From assembly GCA_963809925.1 (NCBI GenBank), contig CAWELH010000005.1:124001-188000 (forward strand): a stretch of 64,000 nucleotides of DNA. Direction: 5' to 3'. How positions within the stretch are numbered: the first letter of the stretch is position 1; every line of letters starts with the position of its first letter. The notes under the pieces were generated by a model. That model had not been told where the DNA came from and ran no database searches. It worked only from the letters and a program-made list of their open reading frames with translations. The position numbers and the translations under genes were made by a program. The stretch is from DASQZK01 sp963809925. GTDB taxonomy: Bacteria; Bacteroidota; Bacteroidia; Bacteroidales; GCA-2748055. Of the stretch, positions 7,673 to 16,982 are shown piece by piece.

Positions 7673-9319
7673 TTACAAGGCGTATGTAAATCCGATCATG
7701 GCCTGGAAACGCTGAGCAGGGTACTGATTCCATATCTGATATTTGGATGCTGTGAGATTATTCAGTCTGAGAAAGAAAGAAAGAAGCTTCGTGTAGCGGT
7801 ATTCCACCGAAAGATTTGCATCAAGAAAGGGCTTTAGTTCAATATCGTCGGGAATACCGGGGGCAAAGCGGGTACCGGTAAGAAAGAGTCCGGCATCAAC
7901 GAGTATTTTGTCACGCAGATTATAGGATGCACCCAGCGTAGCATCGAAATCGGGTCTGTGCCAGGGATGCGCCAGGCTGTCAAGATTGTAATGATAGTAA
8001 TTCCCCCTGAGAACGATCTGTAGCTTGTCGTTTTGGTTCCATGTGACCTCCGCAGAGGGATTCAGCAAGCCGGCATTGTCGTACTGTACGGTGTACTGAT
8101 TCTGTAAAACAGAGCTCGTGTCCGGTACGAAAAAGTACATATCGCTCACCTGTGAATAGGACAGCTTGAAATCAAATGACATCTTGGAGCTGTACTTTCC
8201 CTTTAGTCCGAAATAGCCGTTCATCCCATAATCACTGTTCATAACAGAGAGACCGGGAACGATGTATGGATTTTCAAACAGAATTTTCCTGTAGCTGTTG
8301 ATTTCACGGTATCCGTCAATACCCATATAAGGGATAAGAACATTTTTTACAATAGTGAACTGAAACCGTGCTTTCGGGTAAATGTGTATGGCGCCTCCAT
8401 CCCGGATATCCGTTGTAGTATTTAATCCCAGCATGAAGGTCCATTCATCGCCCGATTTGGATACGAATGGGTTAACCCTGACCACCAGGTTATCTGAAGA
8501 GTCAATGGTGACAGATTTCCCGTAATAGTCCACACCCATGTCAAGTCCTGAATACCAGTCACCAATGAAATCCTCGAGCTTTGCATTGATACTGATCGCA
8601 TTCTCCGTATTTTTGAAAGCATCATGGGTAAGCTGATAATCCAATCCGAAATTATACTTAAAATGCAGCGAATCGGGATAGCTTGAATACCATGATACGC
8701 CGGCACCCGCTGAATAAATTTTCTGTCGTATATCTTTTTTATTAAGAATGGTATCCAACTCAGGATTGTAACCATAGTATAACACTGAATTGTACCCACC
8801 GGTGACATGACCCTCAACCACTGATCTATAGAACATATGTCTCCCGTAAAGCTCCCCGATATTGTCGCTATAGGAGGCCGGTACTCTCACGTCATTCTCC
8901 AGCTTTACTTTTCCCGCCGACGACTGATGATTCAGGTAAAGGCCGAACGCATTTTTCCTTGATCTCAACTGATTAACAGTTAGTTCCGCAAATGGAGTGA
9001 AGTAATTTCCGAGGCCCAGTGACAGTTGACTTTTGTATAACCTTTCAAGGGGAAGTCCAACCATCCTTGCCGGCTGAATTGGCCTGACACTGAAATGGGT
9101 ACCGTAGCGTTTTGGTGTGATGGAATAGTCAAAATTGGTTGAAATGCGGGTTGAGTCGCTAAATTTTGGCAACAGGTTTATCTTTTGAGCATCCGACAAT
9201 GTTGGGTTATATGGTTTTACCACCCTGACTTCCTTGTCGATCTGCTCCTGCGAAAAAGCTCCGAATGATAGTAGAGCCAGAACTGTCAAAATGTATATGC
9301 GCTTAAGGTATGATTTCAT
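7673..9319 (-). CDS. Outer-membrane beta-barrel protein paired with a TPR protein
   Basis: A 548-aa predicted outer-membrane barrel of unknown function. It starts with a cleavable signal peptide (residues about 1-23, ending in GAFSQ). A conserved-looking extracellular or periplasmic segment, EVRVVKPYNPTLSDAQKINL, follows. The rest is dominated by alternating hydrophobic/aromatic strands, ending in FQAMIGFTYAL, which resembles a C-terminal barrel strand. No TonB plug domain is evident. It is 26 nt downstream of the 1026-aa TPR gene and surely co-transcribed with it. Such barrel/TPR pairs can act in export or assembly at the outer membrane, but the substrate here is unknown. No named family was recognised with confidence. 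Confidence 0.75.
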   Translation of the reverse strand: MKSYLKRIYILTVLALLSFGAFSQEQIDKEVRVVKPYNPTLSDAQKINLLPKFSDSTRISTNFDYSITPKRYGTHFSVRPIQPARMVGLPLERLYKSQLSLGLGNYFTPFAELTVNQLRSRKNAFGLYLNHQSSAGKVKLENDVRVPASYSDNIGELYGRHMFYRSVVEGHVTGGYNSVLYYGYNPELDTILNKKDIRQKIYSAGAGVSWYSSYPDSLHFKYNFGLDYQLTHDAFKNTENAISINAKLEDFIGDWYSGLDMGVDYYGKSVTIDSSDNLVVRVNPFVSKSGDEWTFMLGLNTTTDIRDGGAIHIYPKARFQFTIVKNVLIPYMGIDGYREINSYRKILFENPYIVPGLSVMNSDYGMNGYFGLKGKYSSKMSFDFKLSYSQVSDMYFFVPDTSSVLQNQYTVQYDNAGLLNPSAEVTWNQNDKLQIVLRGNYYHYNLDSLAHPWHRPDFDATLGASYNLRDKILVDAGLFLTGTRFAPGIPDDIELKPFLDANLSVEYRYTKLLSFFLRLNNLTASKYQIWNQYPAQRFQAMIGFTYAL

Positions 9320-9345
9320 AACACAAACGTTCAGGTTTTAATCGA

Positions 9346-12300
9346 CTAATTCAATCTATCCGGTTCACTGTTGAGGCTGTCTGATGGTGCCGGTTTATTT
9401 TCCTCATCAACACGGTTGGTGATTGCCTTCTTTCTTTTGATGGCTTCAGACTTGATGCCGTCATCATCTGCCGTATAATAATTAATTATGCTCTCCAGGG
9501 TTTGTACAGCCTGAAAATCATCATTTTTCGACAGGTAGATATCTGACAAGAGCAAAAAGGCTTTCCCCATCCAGAACTGATGCGGTGTGTTCATATCGAT
9601 GAACTCGAAAATCTCTTTCTCAGCCTTTGCAATATCCTTGCGATTATAATCGATTTCTGCAGTGCGGTATTTTGCTTCAGCGCCCTGTTCACTATTCACT
9701 TCACCCGATATTCTAGTGTACCAGTCGTAAGCCGCAGGCATATCATTCTGTTTAAAATAGGCATCGGCGATAAGGTACCTCGCTTCTCTTGCTACGGATG
9801 GTTCAAGCTTTGCCTGAAGAAGAACCTGGTTTGCAGCGTTGATGGTATTCTGATATTCCCCAAGTTTGGCATAAGAACGCATCAGTCCTGTCTCTGCTTC
9901 ATTGATGTTGGCCTTATTCTCCCCCAGAGTGACGAGTTTTTGATAAATACCGGCGGCCCGGTTATAATCTTCCTTGCCGTAAGCAATCCGTGAAGCCGCC
10001 ACCAGGGCAGGTTCAGTAAACATGTTAGCAGGCTGATCGATAATATACAGGAGGGAACTGAAGGCATCATCGGGCCTCTTGAGTTTTAAAAGGCAGTCGG
10101 CTCTGTAGTAGTTGGCATTGAGGAGGAAAGCCCCGTTCGGGAAACGCCCGATGTAATTATTAAGGTCGCCCACAGCCTTTTCGCAGTTCCCTGCCAGGTA
10201 GGTATTTTCAGCGGAGGCATAGAGCAGGGAATCCTGTTCTGTTATAGAGACTCCCTGTCCGATCTCCTTTACATAGCTAAGATAGCCATCCACATCATTC
10301 AGATCGACATAAATATCCTTGACGGATTTCAGAGCATTGGATGATTCAGGCGAACCCGGATAGTCATTGATCACCTTTTTGTAATACTTCAGCGCTTCAT
10401 CGTTACGTCCGGCATTCCGTAAGATCAGCCCGAGCTGAACAAGTGTCCTGCTAAGATAATTGCTGCCGGGATAATCAGAAACGATCATCGAATAATTCTG
10501 CTCAGCCTGAATCGGATTGTTCAGCAGTAAATAAGTCCTGCCCAGTTCATACAATGCATCATCGTAATATGCTGACTGGGGATACTTCGACCGCAGTTCA
10601 TTGAGAGTCTCGATCTTTCTCTCTGGCCTGTCGACCAGGCCAAGTGTGAATGCTTTCTGGTAGTAGGCATAGTCTACATCGGCTTTACCAAGACCAATAA
10701 CCTTATCGTAATAATCGATGGCCTGCCAGTAACTCGACTGAACAAAGCGGCAATCACCCAGCCGGTTGTATGCATCGGCAAGTGTCACTGAATTGCTTCG
10801 CTGTTCCAGATTCACATATTTCATGAACCAGCCTTCCGCCTTTTGATAGTTCTTTCTTGAAAATTCCAGGTATCCCATACTATAGTTTACATTCCGGTAT
10901 TCGTCTGTACTCACCGATACAGGCTCATCAATAAAAAGCTGATAATAATCTTCCGCCGTACCCGGATCGTTCATCCTGTAGTAGGCTTCAGCCAGCCAGT
11001 AGTACGTCCTGGCCTTGATAACCGCATCATACTTTGCATACTTCAGGGCTTTATCAAGTACCGAAATAACATCATTAAACCTTAGGTTGGTGAATAGTTC
11101 AAGACCCCGGAAGAAGGCTACTCTTTGGTACGCCTTCTCAATTTCACTGTCCTTGTCCTTTATCTTCTCCAGTGATTCCAATGCCATGCGATAATTCCTG
11201 GTATTCATATAAGCCATCACAAGGTAATGGTAGGCTTCGTCGATGCGTCTGGACGCGGGATACTGGGTGATATAGGCGTTGAATCCGCGTATCGCTTCAT
11301 TGAAAGGTGTGTACGACAGTTCATACGTTACCTTTGCATAATTGAACAGGGCATCTTCCTTTATCGTCTGGTCAAAGTCAAGTCTTGCGGCCGAAGCAAA
11401 TGCAGCGCGGGCTTTATTTTTTTCACCAAGTTTAATATAACACCCGGCAAGGTGATAGAGGGCACTCTGACTTATTTCTGAATTATTCAGCGATATCCGC
11501 TCAAAAATTTCCGAAGCTTCCTGGTATTTACCGTTCATGAAATAGGCATAAGCCAGCTGATATTTATCTTCGATGGATATCTTTCCCACGGCGTCCCGGT
11601 ATTGCTCAAGGAAAGGCACAGATTCTTCGTAACGCCCGAGGTAAAAGTATGATTCGCCAATGATCTTTGACATTTCCGCAGCCCGCTTTTCACTAACGGT
11701 TTCCATCAGGGGTGGCGCAAACTCAATCACTTTTTCAAATTTTCTCTGTAAATAATAGATCTGTGCGATATAGTAAGGAGCCACCGGTGAGAAAGTCTCA
11801 TCATCAAGAAGTTTCAAAAATCCCTGCAATGATGTCTCGTAATTCTCCTGGATGTAGGCAATATGTGAGTAATAATAGAGCGCAGGTGCAGAATATTTAG
11901 TATCCGTATCTTTTATCTCGTAGAAGTCGACACGGGCATTCTCATAATCATTACGCATATAATAAGCATAGCCTCTCTGGAAATAAAATTCTGAAAGCTC
12001 TTCGGCATTCAGAAAAAATCGATCAACTTTATTGTAGTAAGTGATGGTTTTTGGCCAGTCTTTCTTGATATACATATAGTTGGCCAGTCTGAAATACGCA
12101 CGGTTTATAAGCTGGCTCTCAGGGTTTTCCTTAACAAAACGGTAAACCAGGTATTCGGCATCGAGATTTTGCAGTTCAACGGAGCACATTGCCAGGTAAT
12201 ACTGCGCCTCCGCCTTCAGTTCCGATTTCCCGTTCTCTGAACTCTCCAGTGATTTCTCAAAAAATTTTTTCGCTGCACCGTACTTCTCCTTTTCATACAA

Positions 12301-12426
12301 TCCCTTACCCTTGTCAAAATTCTCGCCCGTGTAGGTATATATCTCCGATTTTTGCGAAAAAACAATTTGAGCCCCTGATAACACCATAAAAACCACCAGG
12401 GAAATCAGATATTTTTGTTTAATCAT
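9346..12426 (-). CDS. Large periplasmic tetratricopeptide-repeat protein
   Basis: A 1026-aa secreted protein with a signal peptide (about 1-24, ending VFSQ) and TPR-like helical repeats over almost its full length. Recurrent patterns such as AYYYRMNDPGTAEDYYQLF, ALYELGRTYLLLNNPIQAE and AEQNYSMIVSDYPGSNYL repeat roughly every 34-37 residues. The repeats resemble those of BamD/YbgF-like and Sel1-type scaffolds. TPR arrays bind proteins or polymers, and the co-transcribed outer-membrane barrel suggests a scaffold or periplasmic arm for that barrel. The C-terminal 40 residues are charged and low-complexity. The gene diverges from the ftsE-like gene. No enzymatic motif is visible. Confidence 0.85.
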   Translation of the reverse strand: MIKQKYLISLVVFMVLSGAQIVFSQKSEIYTYTGENFDKGKGLYEKEKYGAAKKFFEKSLESSENGKSELKAEAQYYLAMCSVELQNLDAEYLVYRFVKENPESQLINRAYFRLANYMYIKKDWPKTITYYNKVDRFFLNAEELSEFYFQRGYAYYMRNDYENARVDFYEIKDTDTKYSAPALYYYSHIAYIQENYETSLQGFLKLLDDETFSPVAPYYIAQIYYLQRKFEKVIEFAPPLMETVSEKRAAEMSKIIGESYFYLGRYEESVPFLEQYRDAVGKISIEDKYQLAYAYFMNGKYQEASEIFERISLNNSEISQSALYHLAGCYIKLGEKNKARAAFASAARLDFDQTIKEDALFNYAKVTYELSYTPFNEAIRGFNAYITQYPASRRIDEAYHYLVMAYMNTRNYRMALESLEKIKDKDSEIEKAYQRVAFFRGLELFTNLRFNDVISVLDKALKYAKYDAVIKARTYYWLAEAYYRMNDPGTAEDYYQLFIDEPVSVSTDEYRNVNYSMGYLEFSRKNYQKAEGWFMKYVNLEQRSNSVTLADAYNRLGDCRFVQSSYWQAIDYYDKVIGLGKADVDYAYYQKAFTLGLVDRPERKIETLNELRSKYPQSAYYDDALYELGRTYLLLNNPIQAEQNYSMIVSDYPGSNYLSRTLVQLGLILRNAGRNDEALKYYKKVINDYPGSPESSNALKSVKDIYVDLNDVDGYLSYVKEIGQGVSITEQDSLLYASAENTYLAGNCEKAVGDLNNYIGRFPNGAFLLNANYYRADCLLKLKRPDDAFSSLLYIIDQPANMFTEPALVAASRIAYGKEDYNRAAGIYQKLVTLGENKANINEAETGLMRSYAKLGEYQNTINAANQVLLQAKLEPSVAREARYLIADAYFKQNDMPAAYDWYTRISGEVNSEQGAEAKYRTAEIDYNRKDIAKAEKEIFEFIDMNTPHQFWMGKAFLLLSDIYLSKNDDFQAVQTLESIINYYTADDDGIKSEAIKRKKAITNRVDEENKPAPSDSLNSEPDRLN

Positions 12427-12494
12427 GCCAGTTTCTTTGAAGTATCGCGTAAAATTAAGAATAAATAGGCTTCACATCTGTCCTGCATTTTTTT

Positions 12495-12520
12495 TTAATT
12501 AACAAGGCCCTGTTAATTAA
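12495..12520. promoter_or_regulatory. 26-nt palindrome between divergent genes
   Basis: Perfect 10-bp arms TTAATTAACA / TGTTAATTAA flank a 6-nt centre (AGGCCC). The palindrome sits in the 183-nt intergenic region between the divergent TPR gene (start 12426) and the ftsE-like gene (start 12610). No T tract follows on either strand in the direction of exit from a gene, so it is not a terminator. A dimeric regulator's operator is the simplest reading. Confidence 0.4.
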
Positions 12521-12609
12521 AGATTTTAATATTAGGTTCAGAAGACTGATATTTGTACCATTGAAATTTTAGATAAAGAACGAAAGAATAACACTAAAAT
12601 TGCTTATTC

Positions 12610-13326
12610 ATGGCTCTCGACAACATCATTGAATTCCATACCGCATCAATACTCATTAAAGATCACCTCGTTTTATCCGATCTTGAATTTACTATTCAGA
12701 AAGGTGAATTTGTTTATGTGATCGGAAAAGTCGGAAGTGGTAAAACCAGCCTGATCAAAACAATCAACGCCGAGATCCCGCTTAAGGAAGGCAGTGCGGT
12801 GGTCACCGGATTTAACCTTGAGTCAATAAAGCAAAAACAGGTCCCCTTCCTGAGGCGCAAACTGGGTATAGTCTTCCAGGATTTTCAATTGCTGACCGAC
12901 AGAACGGTAAATGAAAATCTTTCTTTTGTTCTGAAAGCTACGGGTTGGAAAGCAAAGGAAGATATCAACACCCGAATTGGAGAAGTGCTGGAGAAGGTCG
13001 GATTGGGTTTCAAAGGATACAAAATGCCACACCAGTTATCGGGAGGTGAACAGCAAAGGGTTGTAATCGCCAGGGCTTTACTCAATGATCCTGAAATCAT
13101 TCTTGCTGATGAGCCTACCGGAAATCTCGACCCTCAGACTTCCGAAGGCATTATGAACATCCTTACCGATATCAGTAAAAATGGAAGAGCCGTGGTTATG
13201 GCCACACATAACTACAACCTGTTGAAAAAATTTCCGGCAAGGATCTTTAAGTGTATCGATGGGAAAATCGTGGAAACAGATATGGATGATCCTGAAATTA
13301 AATTTTTAACCGGTCAGATGTCCTAG
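12610..13326 (+). CDS. ftsE: ABC transporter ATPase, FtsE-like
   Basis: A 238-aa ABC ATPase. Walker A is GKVGSGKTS (about 39-47), the Q-loop region is VFQDFQLLTDRTV, the signature is LSGGEQQRVVIARAL, and Walker B is ILADEPTGNLD, followed by the switch His in MATHNY. Length and sequence style match FtsE, the cell-division ATPase that with FtsX controls peptidoglycan hydrolases. No ftsX is adjacent, which is common in Bacteroidota, so another single-subunit ABC role cannot be excluded. The start ATG fits the family. The stop codon shares the CTAG tetranucleotide with the stop of the convergent neighbour. Confidence 0.8.
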   Translation: MALDNIIEFHTASILIKDHLVLSDLEFTIQKGEFVYVIGKVGSGKTSLIKTINAEIPLKEGSAVVTGFNLESIKQKQVPFLRRKLGIVFQDFQLLTDRTVNENLSFVLKATGWKAKEDINTRIGEVLEKVGLGFKGYKMPHQLSGGEQQRVVIARALLNDPEIILADEPTGNLDPQTSEGIMNILTDISKNGRAVVMATHNYNLLKKFPARIFKCIDGKIVETDMDDPEIKFLTGQMS

Positions 13327-14441
13327 GTGAAAAGGTAATCGCCGTCCCCATCCTGCATCACAAAATCTTTTCCACTGATCTTGGCAATCTGTTCATCTAT
13401 AGCAGTATACCTGATTTTCTCCAGGGAAGTGCGATACATTTTTGGATTAGCTTTGATAAACCTGACAAAAGCTTCATGAAAACTGACGATGACTTTATAG
13501 TTATCGTTGCGGAGAATGAAACGGTAGAGTTCGGAAAAAAATTCCTCTTCAAATTCGTGAGTATACCAGAGATAGGACGTTTTCACCGTACCGTCGCGGT
13601 ATGTAAGAAGCGCGATACCTGCCCTGGTATCTGACTTCCGTATCTCCAGCCAGGAGTAACGGAAGTCAGATGCGTAAATGCTGAAGAAATAATGAGGTCG
13701 CAGCGCTTTGTATTCATTCTTATCCTGGGTCAGCCAGTGACTGTCCATCCACCATTCAATCTGCGATTTATCGGGTCTGGTAATGTCATGATGAGAATGC
13801 TCCTGTATAAACTTGATTTGGCTGTCAGAGGGAAAGTCGCTTTCAAGGGTGCTCCAATCCGTACTGGCTTGAATAAAAGCCCTGTGCCGTTTCTTTACCG
13901 ATAGATTTAGCATCAGGTCATAAAGTCGAAACAAGCCTGTCACGGCCATGATATTCACCATTCGGCCGGGGAGTGATGTTTTCCTTATATTGACGGCTCG
14001 CTCGTGCATCGATGATCTCAGGCGTACAAGCACACCCTGCCTTTTCCTGATGATAAAACCTCCCAGGCTCTGAATTATAAGCATAGTCTGATGGCTCAGA
14101 TCTGAAAACAGGACACGCCGGTTTGTAATTCTAAGAAATTCCATCAAAAGCGGCACCGAGACCTGGCCGCCATAGCGCGGGTCTGCATACCAGCAGGAAT
14201 TCCAGAAAATTTTCTGATCAGGCCTTCCGTTTAGCAGCCCCGGAAGGATACCGGCAAATCCGCAAACATTGCCGGATGCGTCTTTTACGTATAGAAGAAG
14301 GATATCATCTTTCGCGGCAACGGGATTCAACGCCTGTCCACGGGCCCGCCAGGGTGTAATCGCAATGCCTGTACCGGGAGCTGCGGCCATGTCATCTGCA
14401 ACCTGAATGAGTTCATGTTGTTTTATCCTGATCAGTTCCAT
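13323..14441 (-). CDS. GNAT-like protein, last gene of the carrier-protein cluster
   Basis: A protein of about 372 aa whose N-terminal half resembles an acetyltransferase-type (GNAT) fold (LYVKDASGNVCGFAGILPG, then WYADPRYGGQVSVPLLMEFL). The C-terminal half looks like a second, degenerate GNAT-like domain ending in DFVMQDGDGDYLFT, a tail I associate with GNAT paralogues in glycan-modification clusters. The start chosen is the ATG at 14441, which overlaps the carrier-protein stop by one base (TGATG). An upstream in-frame ATG at 14474 would overlap that gene by 34 nt. Tight coupling to the carrier protein and adenylation gene suggests it uses a carrier-bound acyl or aminoacyl donor. That is inference; no substrate can be read. 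Confidence 0.65.
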   Translation of the reverse strand: MELIRIKQHELIQVADDMAAAPGTGIAITPWRARGQALNPVAAKDDILLLYVKDASGNVCGFAGILPGLLNGRPDQKIFWNSCWYADPRYGGQVSVPLLMEFLRITNRRVLFSDLSHQTMLIIQSLGGFIIRKRQGVLVRLRSSMHERAVNIRKTSLPGRMVNIMAVTGLFRLYDLMLNLSVKKRHRAFIQASTDWSTLESDFPSDSQIKFIQEHSHHDITRPDKSQIEWWMDSHWLTQDKNEYKALRPHYFFSIYASDFRYSWLEIRKSDTRAGIALLTYRDGTVKTSYLWYTHEFEEEFFSELYRFILRNDNYKVIVSFHEAFVRFIKANPKMYRTSLEKIRYTAIDEQIAKISGKDFVMQDGDGDYLFT

Positions 14442-14683
14442 CAGGCATGATGATTTTTCTCCACCGCCCGGCATATATCGCCGTAGGTCCTCATTGTAAG
14501 CATATCATCAAGACCAAACCTGATCCCGAATTCCTTTTCTATCCCGGTGATCAGCATGATATGTTTCAGGCTGTCCCACTCACGGATATCCTTTGGACTG
14601 GTATTGTCATTGATATCATCTTCAACTGTAAATGTATGTGTAAATACAGTCAGGACCCGTCGTTTTATTTCTTCCATTTCCAT
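14441..14683 (-). CDS. Acyl/peptidyl carrier protein
   Basis: An 80-aa carrier protein with the phosphopantetheine attachment motif WDSLKHIMLITGIEKEF. Ser 38 is the predicted attachment site, and acidic helix II follows. The four-helix pattern and length are typical of free-standing ACP/DltC-like proteins. It lies between two GNAT-like genes and just after a DltA/NRPS-like adenylation gene in the same operon, so it probably carries the acid activated by that enzyme. An alternative start at the ATG two codons later (14677) is equally possible. It does not look like the housekeeping fatty-acid ACP, whose fab neighbours are absent. Confidence 0.9.
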   Translation of the reverse strand: MEMEEIKRRVLTVFTHTFTVEDDINDNTSPKDIREWDSLKHIMLITGIEKEFGIRFGLDDMLTMRTYGDICRAVEKNHHA

Positions 14684-14694
14684 AACGCGTACAT

Positions 14695-15465
14695 TCAGAA
14701 TTTCCCCACCATCCAGAAAATGCCAAAGTGGCTGTTTTCAGTGAATCCCAGCTTTTTATAAACAGGGTAACCCGCAGATGTGGAGTGAAGCACAAATTTA
14801 CGAAACCCTTTCCGGATAAAATAATCCATAGCCTCCGAAGTGATCCAAGTTCCATACCCCTTACCTCTGAATTCACTCTTTGTTGACACCATGTAAATGC
14901 CTGTCGTATCACCATTCCGGAATCCCAGGAGGGTGGCCACAGTTTTCTTCTGTCTCAGTATTCTGAAGAATTCAAATTCAGGAGCATTGAGTGCTGGACG
15001 AAATAACCGGTAATCAATGGTCTTTCCGCTCATTACCTCATGATTCACTACATCAAGCCATTCCCGTAGTTCCCTTTCGCCTGTGATCCGTTCAATGGTT
15101 ATGTCCCTAGACGGAGCCAGACGGCCAAAGATCGTTTCCTTCACCATCTCCATCCCAGACCATAAATTGATTTGTCGAATCCCATATTCTGCAACTGACG
15201 CTGCAAACTCATCCCCTGGTACTATTTCTCTCAGCCAGAAGGCGGGCAACTCGCGGTTGCGCATTTTTTCACAGATCTCCCCGATGATGTCTGTGGAAAG
15301 CTTACCGCCACCGAACACATAAGAAGGCCAGCTGCCGTCGGGATTCAGTACATAGCTGATGCCGTTTGCTTCGCCTGTTGGGAGTCCGGAGAGCATGGCA
15401 ATCCTTTTATAAAAACTGGTGAGATTGGATCCGGTTTCTGTTTCCAGGCTCATTTGCTGATCCAT
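14695..15465 (-). CDS. GNAT family N-acyltransferase
   Basis: A 256-aa protein with a clear C-terminal GNAT domain: GIYMVSTKSEFRGKGYGTWI contains the acyl-donor-binding loop (RGKGYG), and the last helix/strand segment is VLHSTSAGYPVYKKLGF, typical of the family. The N-terminal 130 residues are a separate, family-specific region. It overlaps the adenylation gene by 16 nt from the ATG at 15465. A second ATG at 15453 gives an exact ATGA overlap with that gene's stop and may be the real start (252 aa). Context suggests transfer of an acyl or aminoacyl group from the neighbouring carrier protein to an amine, but acetyl-CoA use is not excluded. Confidence 0.85.
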   Translation of the reverse strand: MDQQMSLETETGSNLTSFYKRIAMLSGLPTGEANGISYVLNPDGSWPSYVFGGGKLSTDIIGEICEKMRNRELPAFWLREIVPGDEFAASVAEYGIRQINLWSGMEMVKETIFGRLAPSRDITIERITGERELREWLDVVNHEVMSGKTIDYRLFRPALNAPEFEFFRILRQKKTVATLLGFRNGDTTGIYMVSTKSEFRGKGYGTWITSEAMDYFIRKGFRKFVLHSTSAGYPVYKKLGFTENSHFGIFWMVGKF

Positions 15466-16958
15466 TTATAAAGTTCCCTGCGATCGATCTTACCACTCAC
15501 AAGCTTCGGGAGTTCATCCAGGTTAATGATGCGTCCTGGAATCATATATGAAGGCAGTTTTTTTCTTAAATACTCAAGCACCTCCTTTTCATGACCCTTG
15601 CGGTCTTCAGTAAAAAGGCATATTTCCATTGTACCGGCTTCTTTCTCGGCTGCGATTGCGATAACATTTGGTTGTGAGAGAACATCGCGGGCATGCTTCT
15701 CAATTTCACCGAGTTCTACCCTGAAGCCATGAATCTGAACCTGATTGTCCATTCTTCCGCAATACATCACATCTCCTTCATCGTCGACGTATACAAGATC
15801 TCCTGTACGATAATAACGGCGTGATTCACCGTTATGGTCCAGGTCAAAAAAAGCTTCCGCGGTCTTCGCAGGATCCTTCCAATAGCCACGGGTAATCTGA
15901 TCACCGGAGATGCATAATTCACCCTGCCTATGAGCTTGCACAGGTTTTAGTTTCCGGTCCACAACCACCATAATGTTTTCTCCAAAGACCTTCCCTATGG
16001 AAACGATACCCCCATGTGATTTTTGTGACGAGTTTTCAGCACTCCAGCTATAGATGAGGCAATTTATGGTGGCTTCCGTTGGACCATATACATTTTGTAT
16101 CCTTGCATTTGGGACCGATGCGGCCCAGGCTTCAGCAAGGATTGATGGAAACGCTTCTCCCCCAAGCAGACAATACCGCAGGCTATCCAGCCTGATGGAA
16201 CTAAAATACGGCTTAAGATATGCCAGTGTTGATGGCGGCATTTTCACAAACGTAAGCTGTTGCTCCTGCATAAGTTTGTATGCGTACAGGTATTTTATTT
16301 CTTTCTGGGGTACCGTGTATACACAGCCTCCCACGGTCAGAGGTACGGTGTAGCAATGCACAGAAGCATCGAATGACAAGTCGTATATCTGTAAAAACCG
16401 GTCCTCAGGAGTGAAATTGTACCCTGCCGAAATGAAAGAGCTGACGAAGGAATTCAAATTTCTTCTGCTTATGGGCACCCCTTTGGGTTCTCCTGTGCTG
16501 CCAGAGGTGAAAAGCACATAAAAATCGTCGTCGGGATTTGCCGGTACTTGCGTTGGATCTGCTTTTACCGATATGCCGGTGGTCCGCCGGAATGTGACAG
16601 TGCAACCCTCCGGCAATGCAGACAAGGGAATATCCATGGAATGAAGGATATGTGTTATCCCAGTCTGCTGAAGGATATTTTCATTTCGTGAGGACGGATT
16701 CATGGGATTAAGCGGTACGAAAGCCCTGCCGCTGAACCAAGTGGCAAATATCGTCGCATAGGTCTCAAGATCATCAAAAGTATAGATCGCCAGATATCTC
16801 TTATCCGGTGGAACATCGTTGGAGATAAGTGCCTGAATAGATCCGGTTTTCTTCCTCAATTCCTCATAAGAGTAACTTACTCCCTGAATGTAAAAGGCAT
16901 TCCTTTCAGGATATTGCTCAAAATTTTCAAGTAACCTGTCAAGAAAAGAAAAATGCAT
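15450..16958 (-). CDS. Amino-acid adenylation enzyme (DltA/NRPS A-domain-like)
   Basis: A 502-aa ANL-superfamily ligase that should activate a carboxylic acid as adenylate and load it on a carrier protein. Core motifs appear in order: LFTSGSTGEPKG (A3, about 149-160), FDASV (A4, Asp 197), VYGPTEATINC (A5), RYYRTGDLVY (A7), GRMDNQVQIHGFRVELGEIE (A8) and LVSGKIDRREL (A10, Lys 490). The Asp in FDAS, which in NRPS A domains and DltA binds the alpha-amino group, points to an amino acid rather than a fatty acid. It is a stand-alone A domain without fused carrier or condensation domain. The free carrier protein is encoded two genes downstream. The specific amino acid cannot be deduced here. Confidence 0.88.
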   Translation of the reverse strand: MHFSFLDRLLENFEQYPERNAFYIQGVSYSYEELRKKTGSIQALISNDVPPDKRYLAIYTFDDLETYATIFATWFSGRAFVPLNPMNPSSRNENILQQTGITHILHSMDIPLSALPEGCTVTFRRTTGISVKADPTQVPANPDDDFYVLFTSGSTGEPKGVPISRRNLNSFVSSFISAGYNFTPEDRFLQIYDLSFDASVHCYTVPLTVGGCVYTVPQKEIKYLYAYKLMQEQQLTFVKMPPSTLAYLKPYFSSIRLDSLRYCLLGGEAFPSILAEAWAASVPNARIQNVYGPTEATINCLIYSWSAENSSQKSHGGIVSIGKVFGENIMVVVDRKLKPVQAHRQGELCISGDQITRGYWKDPAKTAEAFFDLDHNGESRRYYRTGDLVYVDDEGDVMYCGRMDNQVQIHGFRVELGEIEKHARDVLSQPNVIAIAAEKEAGTMEICLFTEDRKGHEKEVLEYLRKKLPSYMIPGRIINLDELPKLVSGKIDRRELYKWISK

Positions 16959-16982
16959 ATCATTCTGAATTTGAATATTATA

